A DNA stretch of 13,641 nt from NCBI GenBank assembly GCA_020052545.1, contig JAGVOV010000066.1, positions 1 to 13,641 of the forward strand. The letters are read 5' to 3'. The notes beneath the pieces are model-generated. The model worked only from the letters and a program-made list of their open reading frames with translations, was not told the origin of the DNA and ran no database searches. Source of the stretch: an archaeon. GTDB lineage: Archaea; Nanobdellota; Nanobdellia; Woesearchaeales; JAGVOV01. The translations under genes were made by a program, and so were the position numbers. Positions 1-7,079 of the stretch are shown in pieces (the stretch's first letter is position 1; each line of letters opens with the position of its first letter).

Positions 1-95
1 AACATAAGCAGCAAATCATGATGCATGCTTTTATATTTTGTGGAAAAGCAAGATATTTAGAATATTTGTTGATTCGCCCTTCTTTAAATCATCAA

Positions 96-153
96 TCCTT
101 AGTACGTTTTCAGCGTATAACTGCTCAGCTGATGCTGGTCAGCGTACTTAGGA
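96..153. repeat. Imperfect inverted repeat upstream of the methyltransferase gene
   Basis: Arms at 96-106 (TCCTTAGTACG) and 143-153 (CGTACTTAGGA) are complementary over 11 positions with a single T/T mismatch, around a 36-nt interior. The interior holds the short palindrome TCAGCTGA (125-132). It lies about 20 bp upstream of the TATA-like box of the first gene. It could be a regulator site or a stem-loop of a transcript entering from outside the window. The rest of 1-206 shows no convincing gene or RNA. Confidence 0.45.
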
Positions 154-174
154 ATGAGGAAAGATTTCAACAAA

Positions 175-183
175 ATTTTTAAA
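175..183 (+). promoter_or_regulatory. TATA-like box for methyltransferase gene
   Basis: The AT-only stretch ATTTTTAAA is centred about 28 bp before the ATG at 207. That spacing fits an archaeal TATA box driving a leaderless transcript. No Shine-Dalgarno-like sequence precedes the ATG. Confidence 0.55.
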
Positions 184-206
184 CAACAACGCACATAAAC
201 TTTTTC

Positions 207-683
207 ATGACCTATTACGACGAGATATCTGAAAGCTACGATGACCTCCACAAGGCCGAGCAATTGAGGAAGATAGCGATAATAAAATCTGAACTTGGAG
301 TGAGGAAGGAAGATTCATTGCTTGACGTCGGCACCGGCACCGGCTTTTCACTCGAACATTTTGACTGCAACAAGATCGGCATAGACCCGTCAAAGAAACT
401 CCTTGAGAAAGCGAGGCACAATGTTCTGCAGGACAAGGCTGAAGACCTGCCATTCAAGGACGACAGCTTCGATTTTGTGATCTCTGTGACGGCGATACAT
501 AATTTTGACGACATCGAGAAAGGCATAAAAGAGATGAAAAGGGTCGGAAGGAAAGATTTTGCCTTCAGCATCCTCAAGAAAAGCAAGGGCTTTGACCTTA
601 TAGAGAAGATCATCAAGAAAGAATTCACAATAAAAAAAACTGTTGATGAAGGCATCGACATGATATTTTTCCTGGAGAAATGA
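207..683 (+). CDS. Class I SAM-dependent methyltransferase (Methyltransf_11 type)
   Basis: This 158-residue protein has the Rossmann core of class I methyltransferases. Motif I, LLDVGTGTGF (residues 38-47), binds S-adenosylmethionine. The acidic end of strand 2 follows at GIDPS (58-62), and LPFKDDSFDFV (81-91) matches the motif around strand 4 in Methyltransf_11 proteins. It is shorter than the usual 200-250 residues, mainly because the C-terminal half is compact. The substrate cannot be read from sequence; small molecules, quinone-like or lipid compounds and proteins are all possible. The ATG at 207 is chosen because a TATA-like box sits about 28 bp upstream, which suggests a leaderless mRNA. 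Its stop overlaps the next start (ATGATGG with TGA at 681-683), so it is probably translated in coupling with the flavin-reductase-like gene. Function beyond methyl transfer is unknown. Confidence 0.85.
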   Translation: MTYYDEISESYDDLHKAEQLRKIAIIKSELGVRKEDSLLDVGTGTGFSLEHFDCNKIGIDPSKKLLEKARHNVLQDKAEDLPFKDDSFDFVISVTAIHNFDDIEKGIKEMKRVGRKDFAFSILKKSKGFDLIEKIIKKEFTIKKTVDEGIDMIFFLEK

Positions 684-1168
684 TGGAATTCAACGAGATG
701 ATAGGCGGTAAGAGCATAGTCTTCGTGACTTCAAGACAGGAGATCGAGATACTGAGCAAGAAGGCCGTGAAAGACAATGTAACGGCGACCACTTTCCATA
801 TGGTGTGCTCAATCGAGCCTTTGGTGTATTCAATCAGCGTCGGAAAAAGCAGCCTCACGGCTGAATTGATCGGAAAGGCAGGCTGCTTCTGCGTCAACTT
901 CCTCTCTGATGACTACAAGAAAGAGGCGGAGTTCTGCATGGCCTATTCCGGCAGGCACATCGACAAGTTCGTGAAGACAAGCCTTGGCAAAGAAGAATGC
1001 GAGACGATAGATTGCGCAAGGATAAAGCAGGCGACAGCGTGGATCGAATGCGAAACAATTAACCAGATAGAGGCGGGCAACAGCATAGTCTTCATCGGGA
1101 AGGTCACAAGAAAAGTCTCTGGCGGAGATGATAATGTGCTTTCTTTCAGCAGGGACAGAAACATTTAA
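680..1168 (+). CDS. Flavin reductase-like (FMN-binding split-barrel) protein
   Basis: The 162-residue product matches the flavin-reductase-like / flavoredoxin fold, a split barrel that binds FMN. Recognisable segments are NVTATTFHMVCSIEPLVYSI (33-52), equivalent to the family pattern with a conserved proline before the flavin-contact strand, then GCFCVNF (68-74) and NSIVFIGKV (134-142). Members either reduce free flavin with NAD(P)H or act as FMN electron carriers; the sequence does not decide which. Five cysteines are present (43, 69, 71, 86, 107) plus 112 and 124, more than needed for the fold. The start overlaps the methyltransferase stop by four bases. ATG 683 is an equally possible start one codon later. 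The stop codon (1166-1168) lies inside the TATA-like box of the next gene. It may supply reduced flavin or electrons to the FAD reductases downstream (inference). Confidence 0.8.
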   Translation: MMEFNEMIGGKSIVFVTSRQEIEILSKKAVKDNVTATTFHMVCSIEPLVYSISVGKSSLTAELIGKAGCFCVNFLSDDYKKEAEFCMAYSGRHIDKFVKTSLGKEECETIDCARIKQATAWIECETINQIEAGNSIVFIGKVTRKVSGGDDNVLSFSRDRNI

Positions 1169-1171
1169 ATA
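1164..1171 (+). promoter_or_regulatory. TATA-like box overlapping upstream stop codon
   Basis: TTTAAATA includes the TAA stop of the flavin-reductase-like gene (1166-1168). Its centre is 26 bp before the ATG at 1194, the spacing expected for a leaderless archaeal transcript. The cysteine-rich protein and the two reductases can therefore be transcribed separately from the first two genes. Confidence 0.6.
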
Positions 1172-1193
1172 GGGCCCAAAAAAAAGTCAAGCT

Positions 1194-1481
1194 ATGAATT
1201 CGGGCATGAAAGAAGTGGAGATGAGGAACTGCCCGTTCTGCGACGCCGCACAGCACAAGATAATCGCATGCTACGAAAGCACATTCTTCTACAAGGAATG
1301 CTCTTCCTTCTTCGACATAAAGCAGAAGCATTTCCAGTGCCAGAAATGCAAGAACTTTGATATCATAGACAGCGATTTTCCCAGCCCTTCAGGAGAATTG
1401 GTCTTCCAGTGCAACAAGTGCAAGAAGATGTACGGCGCGAAAGAGTTCTTTGAATTCAACGTGAAGCTGGGCAACAAATGA
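1194..1481 (+). CDS. Small cysteine-rich metal-binding (zinc-ribbon-like) protein
   Basis: This 95-residue protein has eight cysteines. They form three CxxC pairs, CPFC (13-16), CQKC (49-52) and CNKC (73-76), plus single Cys26 and Cys36. This suits two metal sites, most simply zinc ribbons, with CQKC/CNKC as one classical ribbon spaced by about 20 residues. I do not recognise a named family. The ATG at 1194 is favoured by the TATA-like box 26 bp upstream; ATGs at 1206 and 1221 are alternatives that keep all cysteines. Its stop overlaps the start of the first reductase (ATGA at 1478-1481), so the two are probably made together. A rubredoxin- or ferredoxin-like electron carrier for the reductases is conceivable, but the cysteine spacing is not typical of either family, so I prefer a zinc-ribbon reading. 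Confidence 0.75.
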   Translation: MNSGMKEVEMRNCPFCDAAQHKIIACYESTFFYKECSSFFDIKQKHFQCQKCKNFDIIDSDFPSPSGELVFQCNKCKKMYGAKEFFEFNVKLGNK

Positions 1482-2623
1482 ATTATGATGTGATAATTGT
1501 CGGTTCTGGGCCAGCAGGATTGGGCTGTGCTTATAATCTGTCAAAAAAAGACCTTAAGGTCCTCATAATAGATAAAAAAGAAAATGCTTCATGGGTCCAG
1601 TATAATACCGCATGCAGCTTTGTCGATGCTGAAAGGCTGGGAATCCCTAAAGATCTCATCCAACCGATAGAAAATGTCTATTATGCAAGCAAAAACGCCG
1701 AAATCAGGAAGAACGGCAAATTAAATGTGATAAACAGGAGACTTCTGCTCTCTTGGCTGGCAGACAGGTGCAAAGCTAATGGCGTTGAATTTGCCTATAA
1801 GTCTGTCATCTCTGAAATCAAGATTTCAGGAAAGGATATAACTGAGATAAAACTCAAGGCTGAAGGGCTGGAAAGAGATCTCAACGCAAAGGTTTTTGTC
1901 GACTGTTCAGGTGTTGGCCGCGTCTTCGCCAGCAAGATCGGGATAGAGCCGAAGAATTTCAGGCATGACGCAGGAGCCGAATACCTGGTGCCGCTGAAGT
2001 GTGAAAGCAACACTGTCGATTTGTTCGTTGGCAAGAAATTTGCAGCCGGCTACGGCTGGATATTCCCGATAAATGAGAAAGAAGCGATAATAGGATGCGG
2101 CTCGGCAGACGCTGAAATGAAGAAGAGCATCAAAAAATGCTTGGATGGCATGTGGGAGATTCCACGCGTCAAAGAAAGGTGTGAATTCAAGCCGCTTGAA
2201 TACAATGCGGCAGTGTTCAGGACTGGTCCTCCTGTGAAAAAGCTTGTGAGTGGCAACGTTGTGCTGATAGGTGATGTCGCTTTGCAGGCAAATCCTTTGG
2301 TCGGAGAAGGTGTAAGATTTGTTTTAGATGCATCAGAAATTGCCGCAGATGCGATTGACAAAGCAATCAAGGCGGAAAATCTTTCTTTATTGGCTGAATA
2401 TGAGAAAAAATGGCTAAAAAAATATGAAAAAAGTTATAAGATTGCTTGGTGGCTCCAGAGCTACATACTTAAGAACACTTACTCTGATGAAACTTGCGAC
2501 AAGTGGGTTGAGATAATGGGCACAAAAGACGATGAGTTTTTTATGAGGCTATTAAAGGCAGATTTCTCATATTCATTGATATTCAAAGAGCTTATGAAAC
2601 ATATCAAGGAGATTGCTACGTAA
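1478..2623 (+). CDS. Geranylgeranyl reductase family FAD-dependent oxidoreductase (copy 1)
   Basis: This 381-residue flavoprotein starts with a Rossmann dinucleotide-binding motif, VIIVGSGPAGLG (5-16), and the acidic end of strand 2 at IDKK (31-34). Further hallmarks of the geranylgeranyl reductase family are GYGWIFP (191-197), matching the YxWxFP substrate-site motif, and GDVALQANPLVGEGV (265-279), the second FAD-binding segment. In archaea such enzymes saturate the geranylgeranyl chains of ether lipids, or other isoprenoids, at the membrane. The protein lacks transmembrane segments; the C-terminal part (300-381) is basic, helical and aromatic-rich. It overlaps the cysteine-rich gene by four bases and is followed one base later by a paralogue with about half of all positions identical by eye. 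The family also includes menaquinone and chlorophyll-pathway reductases, so the substrate is inferred. Confidence 0.85.
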   Translation: MNYDVIIVGSGPAGLGCAYNLSKKDLKVLIIDKKENASWVQYNTACSFVDAERLGIPKDLIQPIENVYYASKNAEIRKNGKLNVINRRLLLSWLADRCKANGVEFAYKSVISEIKISGKDITEIKLKAEGLERDLNAKVFVDCSGVGRVFASKIGIEPKNFRHDAGAEYLVPLKCESNTVDLFVGKKFAAGYGWIFPINEKEAIIGCGSADAEMKKSIKKCLDGMWEIPRVKERCEFKPLEYNAAVFRTGPPVKKLVSGNVVLIGDVALQANPLVGEGVRFVLDASEIAADAIDKAIKAENLSLLAEYEKKWLKKYEKSYKIAWWLQSYILKNTYSDETCDKWVEIMGTKDDEFFMRLLKADFSYSLIFKELMKHIKEIAT

Positions 2624-2624
2624 A

Positions 2625-3755
2625 ATGGAGTACGATGTGATAATTGTGGGCGCTGGCCCCGCCGGATTGACTTGCGCATGGAAGCTCGCCGAGAAAGGCA
2701 ACAAAGTCCTGGTCATAGACAAGAAGGCGAGCGCGAGCGAAGTCCAGTATTATACTGCAGGCAGCTTCATCGATGTAGAGAAGTGGAAGATACCGAAAAG
2801 TGTGATGCAACCGATCAATTCAATCTATCTCGCCTCAAAGAATGTGGTGATAAAAAGGAAAGGCAGCGCAAATGTCATCAACAGGAAATTTCTCTTGAAC
2901 TGGCTGGGGAAGAAATGCGAAGACAGTAAAGTAGATTTCAAGTTCAAGTCTATAGTTTCTGACGTAATCTTTGAGAAAGATGGCATAAAGAAGATAAAGA
3001 TAGGGTCAGAAGATTTCATGGCTAAGATATTTGTCGACTGCTCTGGCATGGGGTGTGTGCTGGCGAAAAAAATGGATTTTACACCAAAAAAATACTTGCT
3101 CGCTGCCGGCGCCGAATATCTTGTCCCCCTGAAGAGCGAACCTGGCACTGTCGACCTTTTCATCGGCAGCGAATTCAAGGGCGGCTATGGCTGGATCTTC
3201 CCGATAAACGACAATGAGGCGATAATAGGCTATGGGACTTTCGATGCAGAAAACAAGAAAAAGATAAGGAAAAGGCTCGATGATATGTGGAATATTGAGA
3301 GAGTGAGGGAGAGATGTGAGTTCAGGCCAAAGGAATATAATGCAGCAGTTTTCAGGACCGGCAAGCCATTGAAAAGTTTTGTCAAAGGCAATCTTGTCTT
3401 GATTGGCGATGTTGCATTGCAAGGGAATCCTCTTGTCGGAGAAGGGATAAGGTTTGTGATGGACTCTGCAGAGATGGCCGCTGAAGCTATAGACGCTGCA
3501 TTGAAGAAAAATAAATTGGGTGAATTGAAAAGTTATAATAAACGGTGGAACAAGAAGTACAGGACAGCATTCAAGATAGCTTTCTGGCTGCAGAGAAAAA
3601 TTGACAAGATTAGTGGTGATGATGCGGCCTTAGACAACAAGATGAGGAAGCTGAGCAAGGCGAGCGATGCGACGCTTGTGAAGATATTAAAGGCGGACTT
3701 TGGCTACGCTTATTTTGTGCAGAAATTCTTCCACTACCTAAGAAAAAGTTTATAA
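2625..3755 (+). CDS. Geranylgeranyl reductase family FAD-dependent oxidoreductase (copy 2)
   Basis: A 376-residue paralogue of the preceding gene. It keeps VIIVGAGPAGLT (5-16), IDKK (31-34), GYGWIFP (187-193) and GDVALQGNPLVGEGIRF (261-277), so both FAD and substrate motifs are intact and neither copy looks like a pseudogene. The ATG at 2625 lies one base after the upstream stop and aligns with the start of copy 1; an earlier in-frame TTG at 2613 would only add four residues absent from the paralogue. The copies differ most in the 130-165 region and the C-terminal 80 residues, where divergent substrate or partner binding would be expected. They may act on successive double bonds, on different lipid intermediates, or as a heteromer (inference). 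The TAA stop is embedded in the TATA-like box of the threonyl-tRNA synthetase gene. Confidence 0.85.
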   Translation: MEYDVIIVGAGPAGLTCAWKLAEKGNKVLVIDKKASASEVQYYTAGSFIDVEKWKIPKSVMQPINSIYLASKNVVIKRKGSANVINRKFLLNWLGKKCEDSKVDFKFKSIVSDVIFEKDGIKKIKIGSEDFMAKIFVDCSGMGCVLAKKMDFTPKKYLLAAGAEYLVPLKSEPGTVDLFIGSEFKGGYGWIFPINDNEAIIGYGTFDAENKKKIRKRLDDMWNIERVRERCEFRPKEYNAAVFRTGKPLKSFVKGNLVLIGDVALQGNPLVGEGIRFVMDSAEMAAEAIDAALKKNKLGELKSYNKRWNKKYRTAFKIAFWLQRKIDKISGDDAALDNKMRKLSKASDATLVKILKADFGYAYFVQKFFHYLRKSL

Positions 3756-3756
3756 A
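3749..3756 (+). promoter_or_regulatory. TATA-like box for threonyl-tRNA synthetase
   Basis: TTTATAAA contains the stop codon of the upstream reductase (3753-3755). It is centred 26 bp before the ATG at 3779, predicting a leaderless mRNA. Confidence 0.65.
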
Positions 3757-3778
3757 CTTACGGCAAACCTATAAGCCC

Positions 3779-5683
3779 ATGCACGTCAAAGTCACATTTC
3801 CGGATGGCACAGTCAATGAGTATGAATCAGGCATAACTGTGCACACCATTGCAGAGATGATCAGCAAGAGGCTTAGTGAAGAAGCCGTGTGCGCAAAAGT
3901 TGATGAGAATCTCGTTGACATGGATTTCAAGATTGAGAAAGACTGTAAGCTCAAGATACTTAAGTTTTCTGATGAGGAAGGAAAGCATGTTTTCTGGCAT
4001 TCCGCGACTCACCTGATGGCGCATGCTATTGTGAGGCTTTTCCCGACAGCATTGCTCACTATTGGCCCTACTGTAGATGACGGCTTCTACTATGACATCG
4101 ACAAATCATCTCCATTCACGCCTGATGACATCCCGTTGATAGAGGCAGAGATGTCGAGGATAGCGAAAGAGGACTACAAAGTCAAGAGGATAGAGCTCAG
4201 CAAGGAGAAAGCGAAAGAGCTTTTCAAGGACAACAGCTACAAGATTGAGCTGATTGAGGAATTTGGAGAAGACGGCCTTTCAGCCTATCAGCAGGGTGAT
4301 TTCATCGATCTCTGCCGCGGCCCCCATGCACCTTCCACCGGTTTCATAAAAGCGTTCAAGATAATGAAATTCGCCGCTGCTTATTGGAGGGCAGACCAGA
4401 GCAAGCAGCAGCTCCAGAGGCTTTATGGCATCGCTTTCCCGAGCAAGAAAGAGCTTGATGCCTTTGTCAAGCTGAAAGAAGAGGCAGAAAAAAGGGACCA
4501 TAGGAAGTTAGGCAAAGAGCTTGAGCTTTTCATGATGCATGAATTCAGCCCTGGCAGCCCGTTCTTCCTGCCGAATGGGACAATAATATACAATGAGCTT
4601 GTTAGATTCATAAGGGAGCAATATTTCAAACGAAATTATCTGGAGATAATAACGCCGACAATATTCGACAAGGCTTTGTGGGAAGCGTCGGGGCACTGGA
4701 GCCATTACAAGGAAAATATGTTTCTGACTACTGTTGATAACAGGGAATTCTCGATGAAGCCGATGAACTGCCCCGGAGCAGCGCTTGTATTCAAGTCCAG
4801 GACAAGGAGCTACAAAGACCTTCCATTAAGGTTTGCAGATTTTGGCTTTCTGCATAGGAATGAGCTTTCTGGAGTGCTTGGCGGCCTCATGAGGGTGAGA
4901 AGGTTTGAGCAGGACGACAGCCATACCTATTGCACGATGGAGCAGGTCGAGAGTGAGATCATCAACCTGCTTGATTTTGTCAAGTTCGTATTCAAGGACA
5001 CGTTCAATTTCAATTACAGCGTTGAATTGAGCACAAGGCCAGAGAAATATCTTGGAGAGATAGAGAACTGGGACAAGGCAGAGGAGATGCTGAAAAATGC
5101 ACTTGCGAAGAATAATATCGCTTACAAGCTGAAACCAGGAGATGGCGCCTTCTACGGCCCGAAGATAGATTTCCATGTCAAGGATGCGATAGGCAGAAGC
5201 TGGCAGCTTGCGACTGTGCAGCTTGACTTCAACCAGGGTGAGAGATTTGACCTCCATTATGAGGGCAGTGACGGGAAACAGCACAGGCCAATTGTGATAC
5301 ACAAGGCAATCCTTGGAAGCTTACAAAGGTTCATCGGTGTCCTGATTGAGCATTTCGAAGGGAAATTTCCATTATGGCTCGCTCCGGAACAAGTACGTGT
5401 CTTGACTGTTGCAGACAGGTTCAACACAGGCGCGCAGAAATTTGCGGATGAACTGAAGAAGAACAATATAAGAGCAGGAACTGACTTCAACCAGGAGACT
5501 ATACCGAAGAAAGTCAGGGACGCGCAGCTCGCAAAAGTGCCTTTGATAATCATAATAGGCGAGAAAGAGGAGAGTTCTAGCACAGTCTCTGTCAGGACGC
5601 TTGACGGAAAAGTCCAGTTCGGCGTCAAGGTCGAAGATTTCATAGCTACTGCGCTTGACAAGATAAATAAAAGAGAGATCTAA
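3779..5683 (+). CDS. thrS: Threonyl-tRNA synthetase, bacterial-type architecture
   Basis: The 634-residue enzyme charges tRNA-Thr with threonine. Domain order is that of bacterial and eukaryotic ThrRS: an N-terminal TGS domain (about 1-62), then the editing domain with HSATH (His74, His78) and the CRGPH segment (Cys179, His183) that hydrolyses Ser-tRNA-Thr. The class II catalytic core (about 245-535) and a C-terminal anticodon-binding domain (about 536-634) follow. Zinc ligands expected from the E. coli enzyme are present as Cys331 (MNCPG), His382 (DDSH) and His508 (VIHKA). Motif 2 is RNELSG (360-365), and motif 3 contains Arg517 in GSLQRFIG. Length is normal for the family. One small oddity is NCPGA where many homologues have NCPGH. 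Most archaea use a ThrRS with a different, D-aminoacyl-tRNA-deacylase-like editing domain, so this gene suggests ancient replacement or transfer. Its 3' end overlaps the convergent small membrane-protein gene. Confidence 0.97.
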   Translation: MHVKVTFPDGTVNEYESGITVHTIAEMISKRLSEEAVCAKVDENLVDMDFKIEKDCKLKILKFSDEEGKHVFWHSATHLMAHAIVRLFPTALLTIGPTVDDGFYYDIDKSSPFTPDDIPLIEAEMSRIAKEDYKVKRIELSKEKAKELFKDNSYKIELIEEFGEDGLSAYQQGDFIDLCRGPHAPSTGFIKAFKIMKFAAAYWRADQSKQQLQRLYGIAFPSKKELDAFVKLKEEAEKRDHRKLGKELELFMMHEFSPGSPFFLPNGTIIYNELVRFIREQYFKRNYLEIITPTIFDKALWEASGHWSHYKENMFLTTVDNREFSMKPMNCPGAALVFKSRTRSYKDLPLRFADFGFLHRNELSGVLGGLMRVRRFEQDDSHTYCTMEQVESEIINLLDFVKFVFKDTFNFNYSVELSTRPEKYLGEIENWDKAEEMLKNALAKNNIAYKLKPGDGAFYGPKIDFHVKDAIGRSWQLATVQLDFNQGERFDLHYEGSDGKQHRPIVIHKAILGSLQRFIGVLIEHFEGKFPLWLAPEQVRVLTVADRFNTGAQKFADELKKNNIRAGTDFNQETIPKKVRDAQLAKVPLIIIIGEKEESSSTVSVRTLDGKVQFGVKVEDFIATALDKINKREI

Positions 5684-5808
5684 AAGAAAAGGTCAATTAT
5701 CACAAGCAGCATGACCAAAGCCACAAAAAATATGCCTGCGAGCAGCACCCAGTCGAAATGGATGTGTTCCTCTGGCTTTTTTTCCGGAACTTTCGCGTGC
5801 TTGTGCAT
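5680..5808 (-). CDS. Small single-span membrane protein downstream of GAPDH
   Basis: A 42-residue ORF starts with ATG at 5808, one base after the GAPDH stop, and ends with TAG at 5680-5682. It therefore overlaps the last codons of the convergent threonyl-tRNA synthetase gene. Residues 1-19 are polar and rich in Lys, His, Glu and Pro; residues about 20-42 form one continuous hydrophobic segment (WVLLAGIFFVALVMLLVII) long enough to cross the membrane. A longer in-frame version starting at 5868 would overlap GAPDH by 59 bases, so the short form is preferred. The tight spacing suggests co-translation with GAPDH. No family is recognised. The helix may be an anchor or partner of a membrane complex. 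Its small size leaves real doubt, but position and composition favour a genuine gene. Confidence 0.6.
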   Translation of the reverse strand: MHKHAKVPEKKPEEHIHFDWVLLAGIFFVALVMLLVIIDLFF

Positions 5809-5809
5809 T

Positions 5810-6805
<996 letters not shown>

Positions 6806-6810
6806 TTATA

Positions 6811-6816
6811 TCACCT
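6811..6816 (-). promoter_or_regulatory. Shine-Dalgarno site of GAPDH overlapping the upstream ORF stop
   Basis: Read on the minus strand this is AGGTGA, five bases before the GAPDH ATG. Its TGA is also the stop codon of the preceding 31-codon ORF. The arrangement allows termination-reinitiation coupling. All three frames across this leader stop 8, 12 or 16 bases before the GAPDH start. Confidence 0.7.
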
Positions 6817-6836
6817 ATTCAATGGCCAGGAAATCC

Positions 6837-6884
6837 TTGATTTCCGCTGCCTTTGATTTCCGCTGCCTTTGATTTCCGCTGCCT
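6837..6884. repeat. Three tandem copies of a 16-bp repeat
   Basis: The unit TTGATTTCCGCTGCCT occurs three times without mismatch at 6837-6852, 6853-6868 and 6869-6884, followed by a partial unit. It lies inside the upstream ORF of GAPDH. Since 16 is not a multiple of three, each copy is read in a different frame, and a change in copy number would shift the ORF frame. It is probably prone to replication slippage. Confidence 0.95.
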
Positions 6885-6909
6885 TGATAGCTACTCTTAC
6901 TGTCATTCT

Positions 6910-6916
6910 ATCACCC
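6910..6916 (-). promoter_or_regulatory. Shine-Dalgarno site of the GAPDH-like upstream ORF
   Basis: The minus strand reads GGGTGAT three bases before the ATG at 6906. It duplicates the GGTGATA that precedes the GAPDH start and supports real initiation at the upstream ORF. Confidence 0.55.
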
Positions 6917-6924
6917 TAGATTGT

Positions 6925-7003
6925 AAAAAATAAAAATGCTCCCAAGCCACCTCTTTTTTCCCAGGAACACGTTAGGAGTAGCTCAGTTTTGTTAGTTTTT
7001 AAA
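6925..7003 (-). promoter_or_regulatory. Candidate promoter region for GAPDH
   Basis: Two TATA-like stretches are visible on the minus strand: TTTTTATTTTTT (6925-6936), about 25 bp before the upstream ORF start, and TTTAAAAA (6996-7003). The first would give a nearly leaderless upstream ORF. The second would give a leader of about 65 nt before it. The sequence alone does not decide. No gene occupies 6907-7079. Confidence 0.4.
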
Positions 7004-7044
7004 TGTTTATTACCACTGGGGAATGAAATTCAAGAATATTCGTC

Positions 7045-7056
7045 TATACATGTATA
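7045..7056. repeat. Perfect 12-bp palindrome
   Basis: TATACATGTATA is self-complementary and lies just beyond the stop of the 467-residue protein gene and upstream of the GAPDH promoter region. It could be a binding site for a dimeric regulator. AT-rich palindromes of this size can also arise by chance. Confidence 0.35.
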
Positions 7057-7079
7057 TGTATTTTGCAAGGGCAATGATA

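Larger units (their letters stand above)
6811..6906 (-). pseudogene. 31-codon upstream ORF resembling a second GAPDH N-terminus
   Basis: The ORF begins MTVRVAIK, while the GAPDH that follows begins [16 protein letters not shown] is also a common start in bacterial GAPDH. The similarity extends upstream into the ribosome-binding region: GGTGATA precedes both start codons. Within the aligned codons most differences are at third positions (AGA/AGG, GTA/GTC, GCT/GCC, ATC/ATT). That pattern suggests two coding copies that diverged while conserving protein sequence. After residue 8 the similarity stops and the rest is encoded largely by the 16-bp repeats. It could be the decayed 5' end of an older or second GAPDH gene, or a leader peptide whose translation controls GAPDH. 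Its stop lies inside the GAPDH Shine-Dalgarno sequence. Confidence 0.55.

Noticed and set aside
17..160. Possible C/D-box small RNA or other structured RNA before the first gene
   Set aside because: TGATG- and CTGA-like words occur, but not in a convincing C, D', C', D order. Only the inverted repeat is supported.
2613..2624. In-frame TTG start adding four residues to the second reductase
   Set aside because: The ATG at 2625 aligns exactly with the start of the paralogue and directly follows the upstream stop.
5257..5661. Minus-strand ORF of 134 codons inside thrS
   Set aside because: It is a serine-rich antisense frame of the anticodon-binding domain with no family pattern.
6837..6884. Possible CRISPR array
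   Set aside because: The three 16-bp units are directly adjacent with no spacers, so this is a simple tandem repeat.
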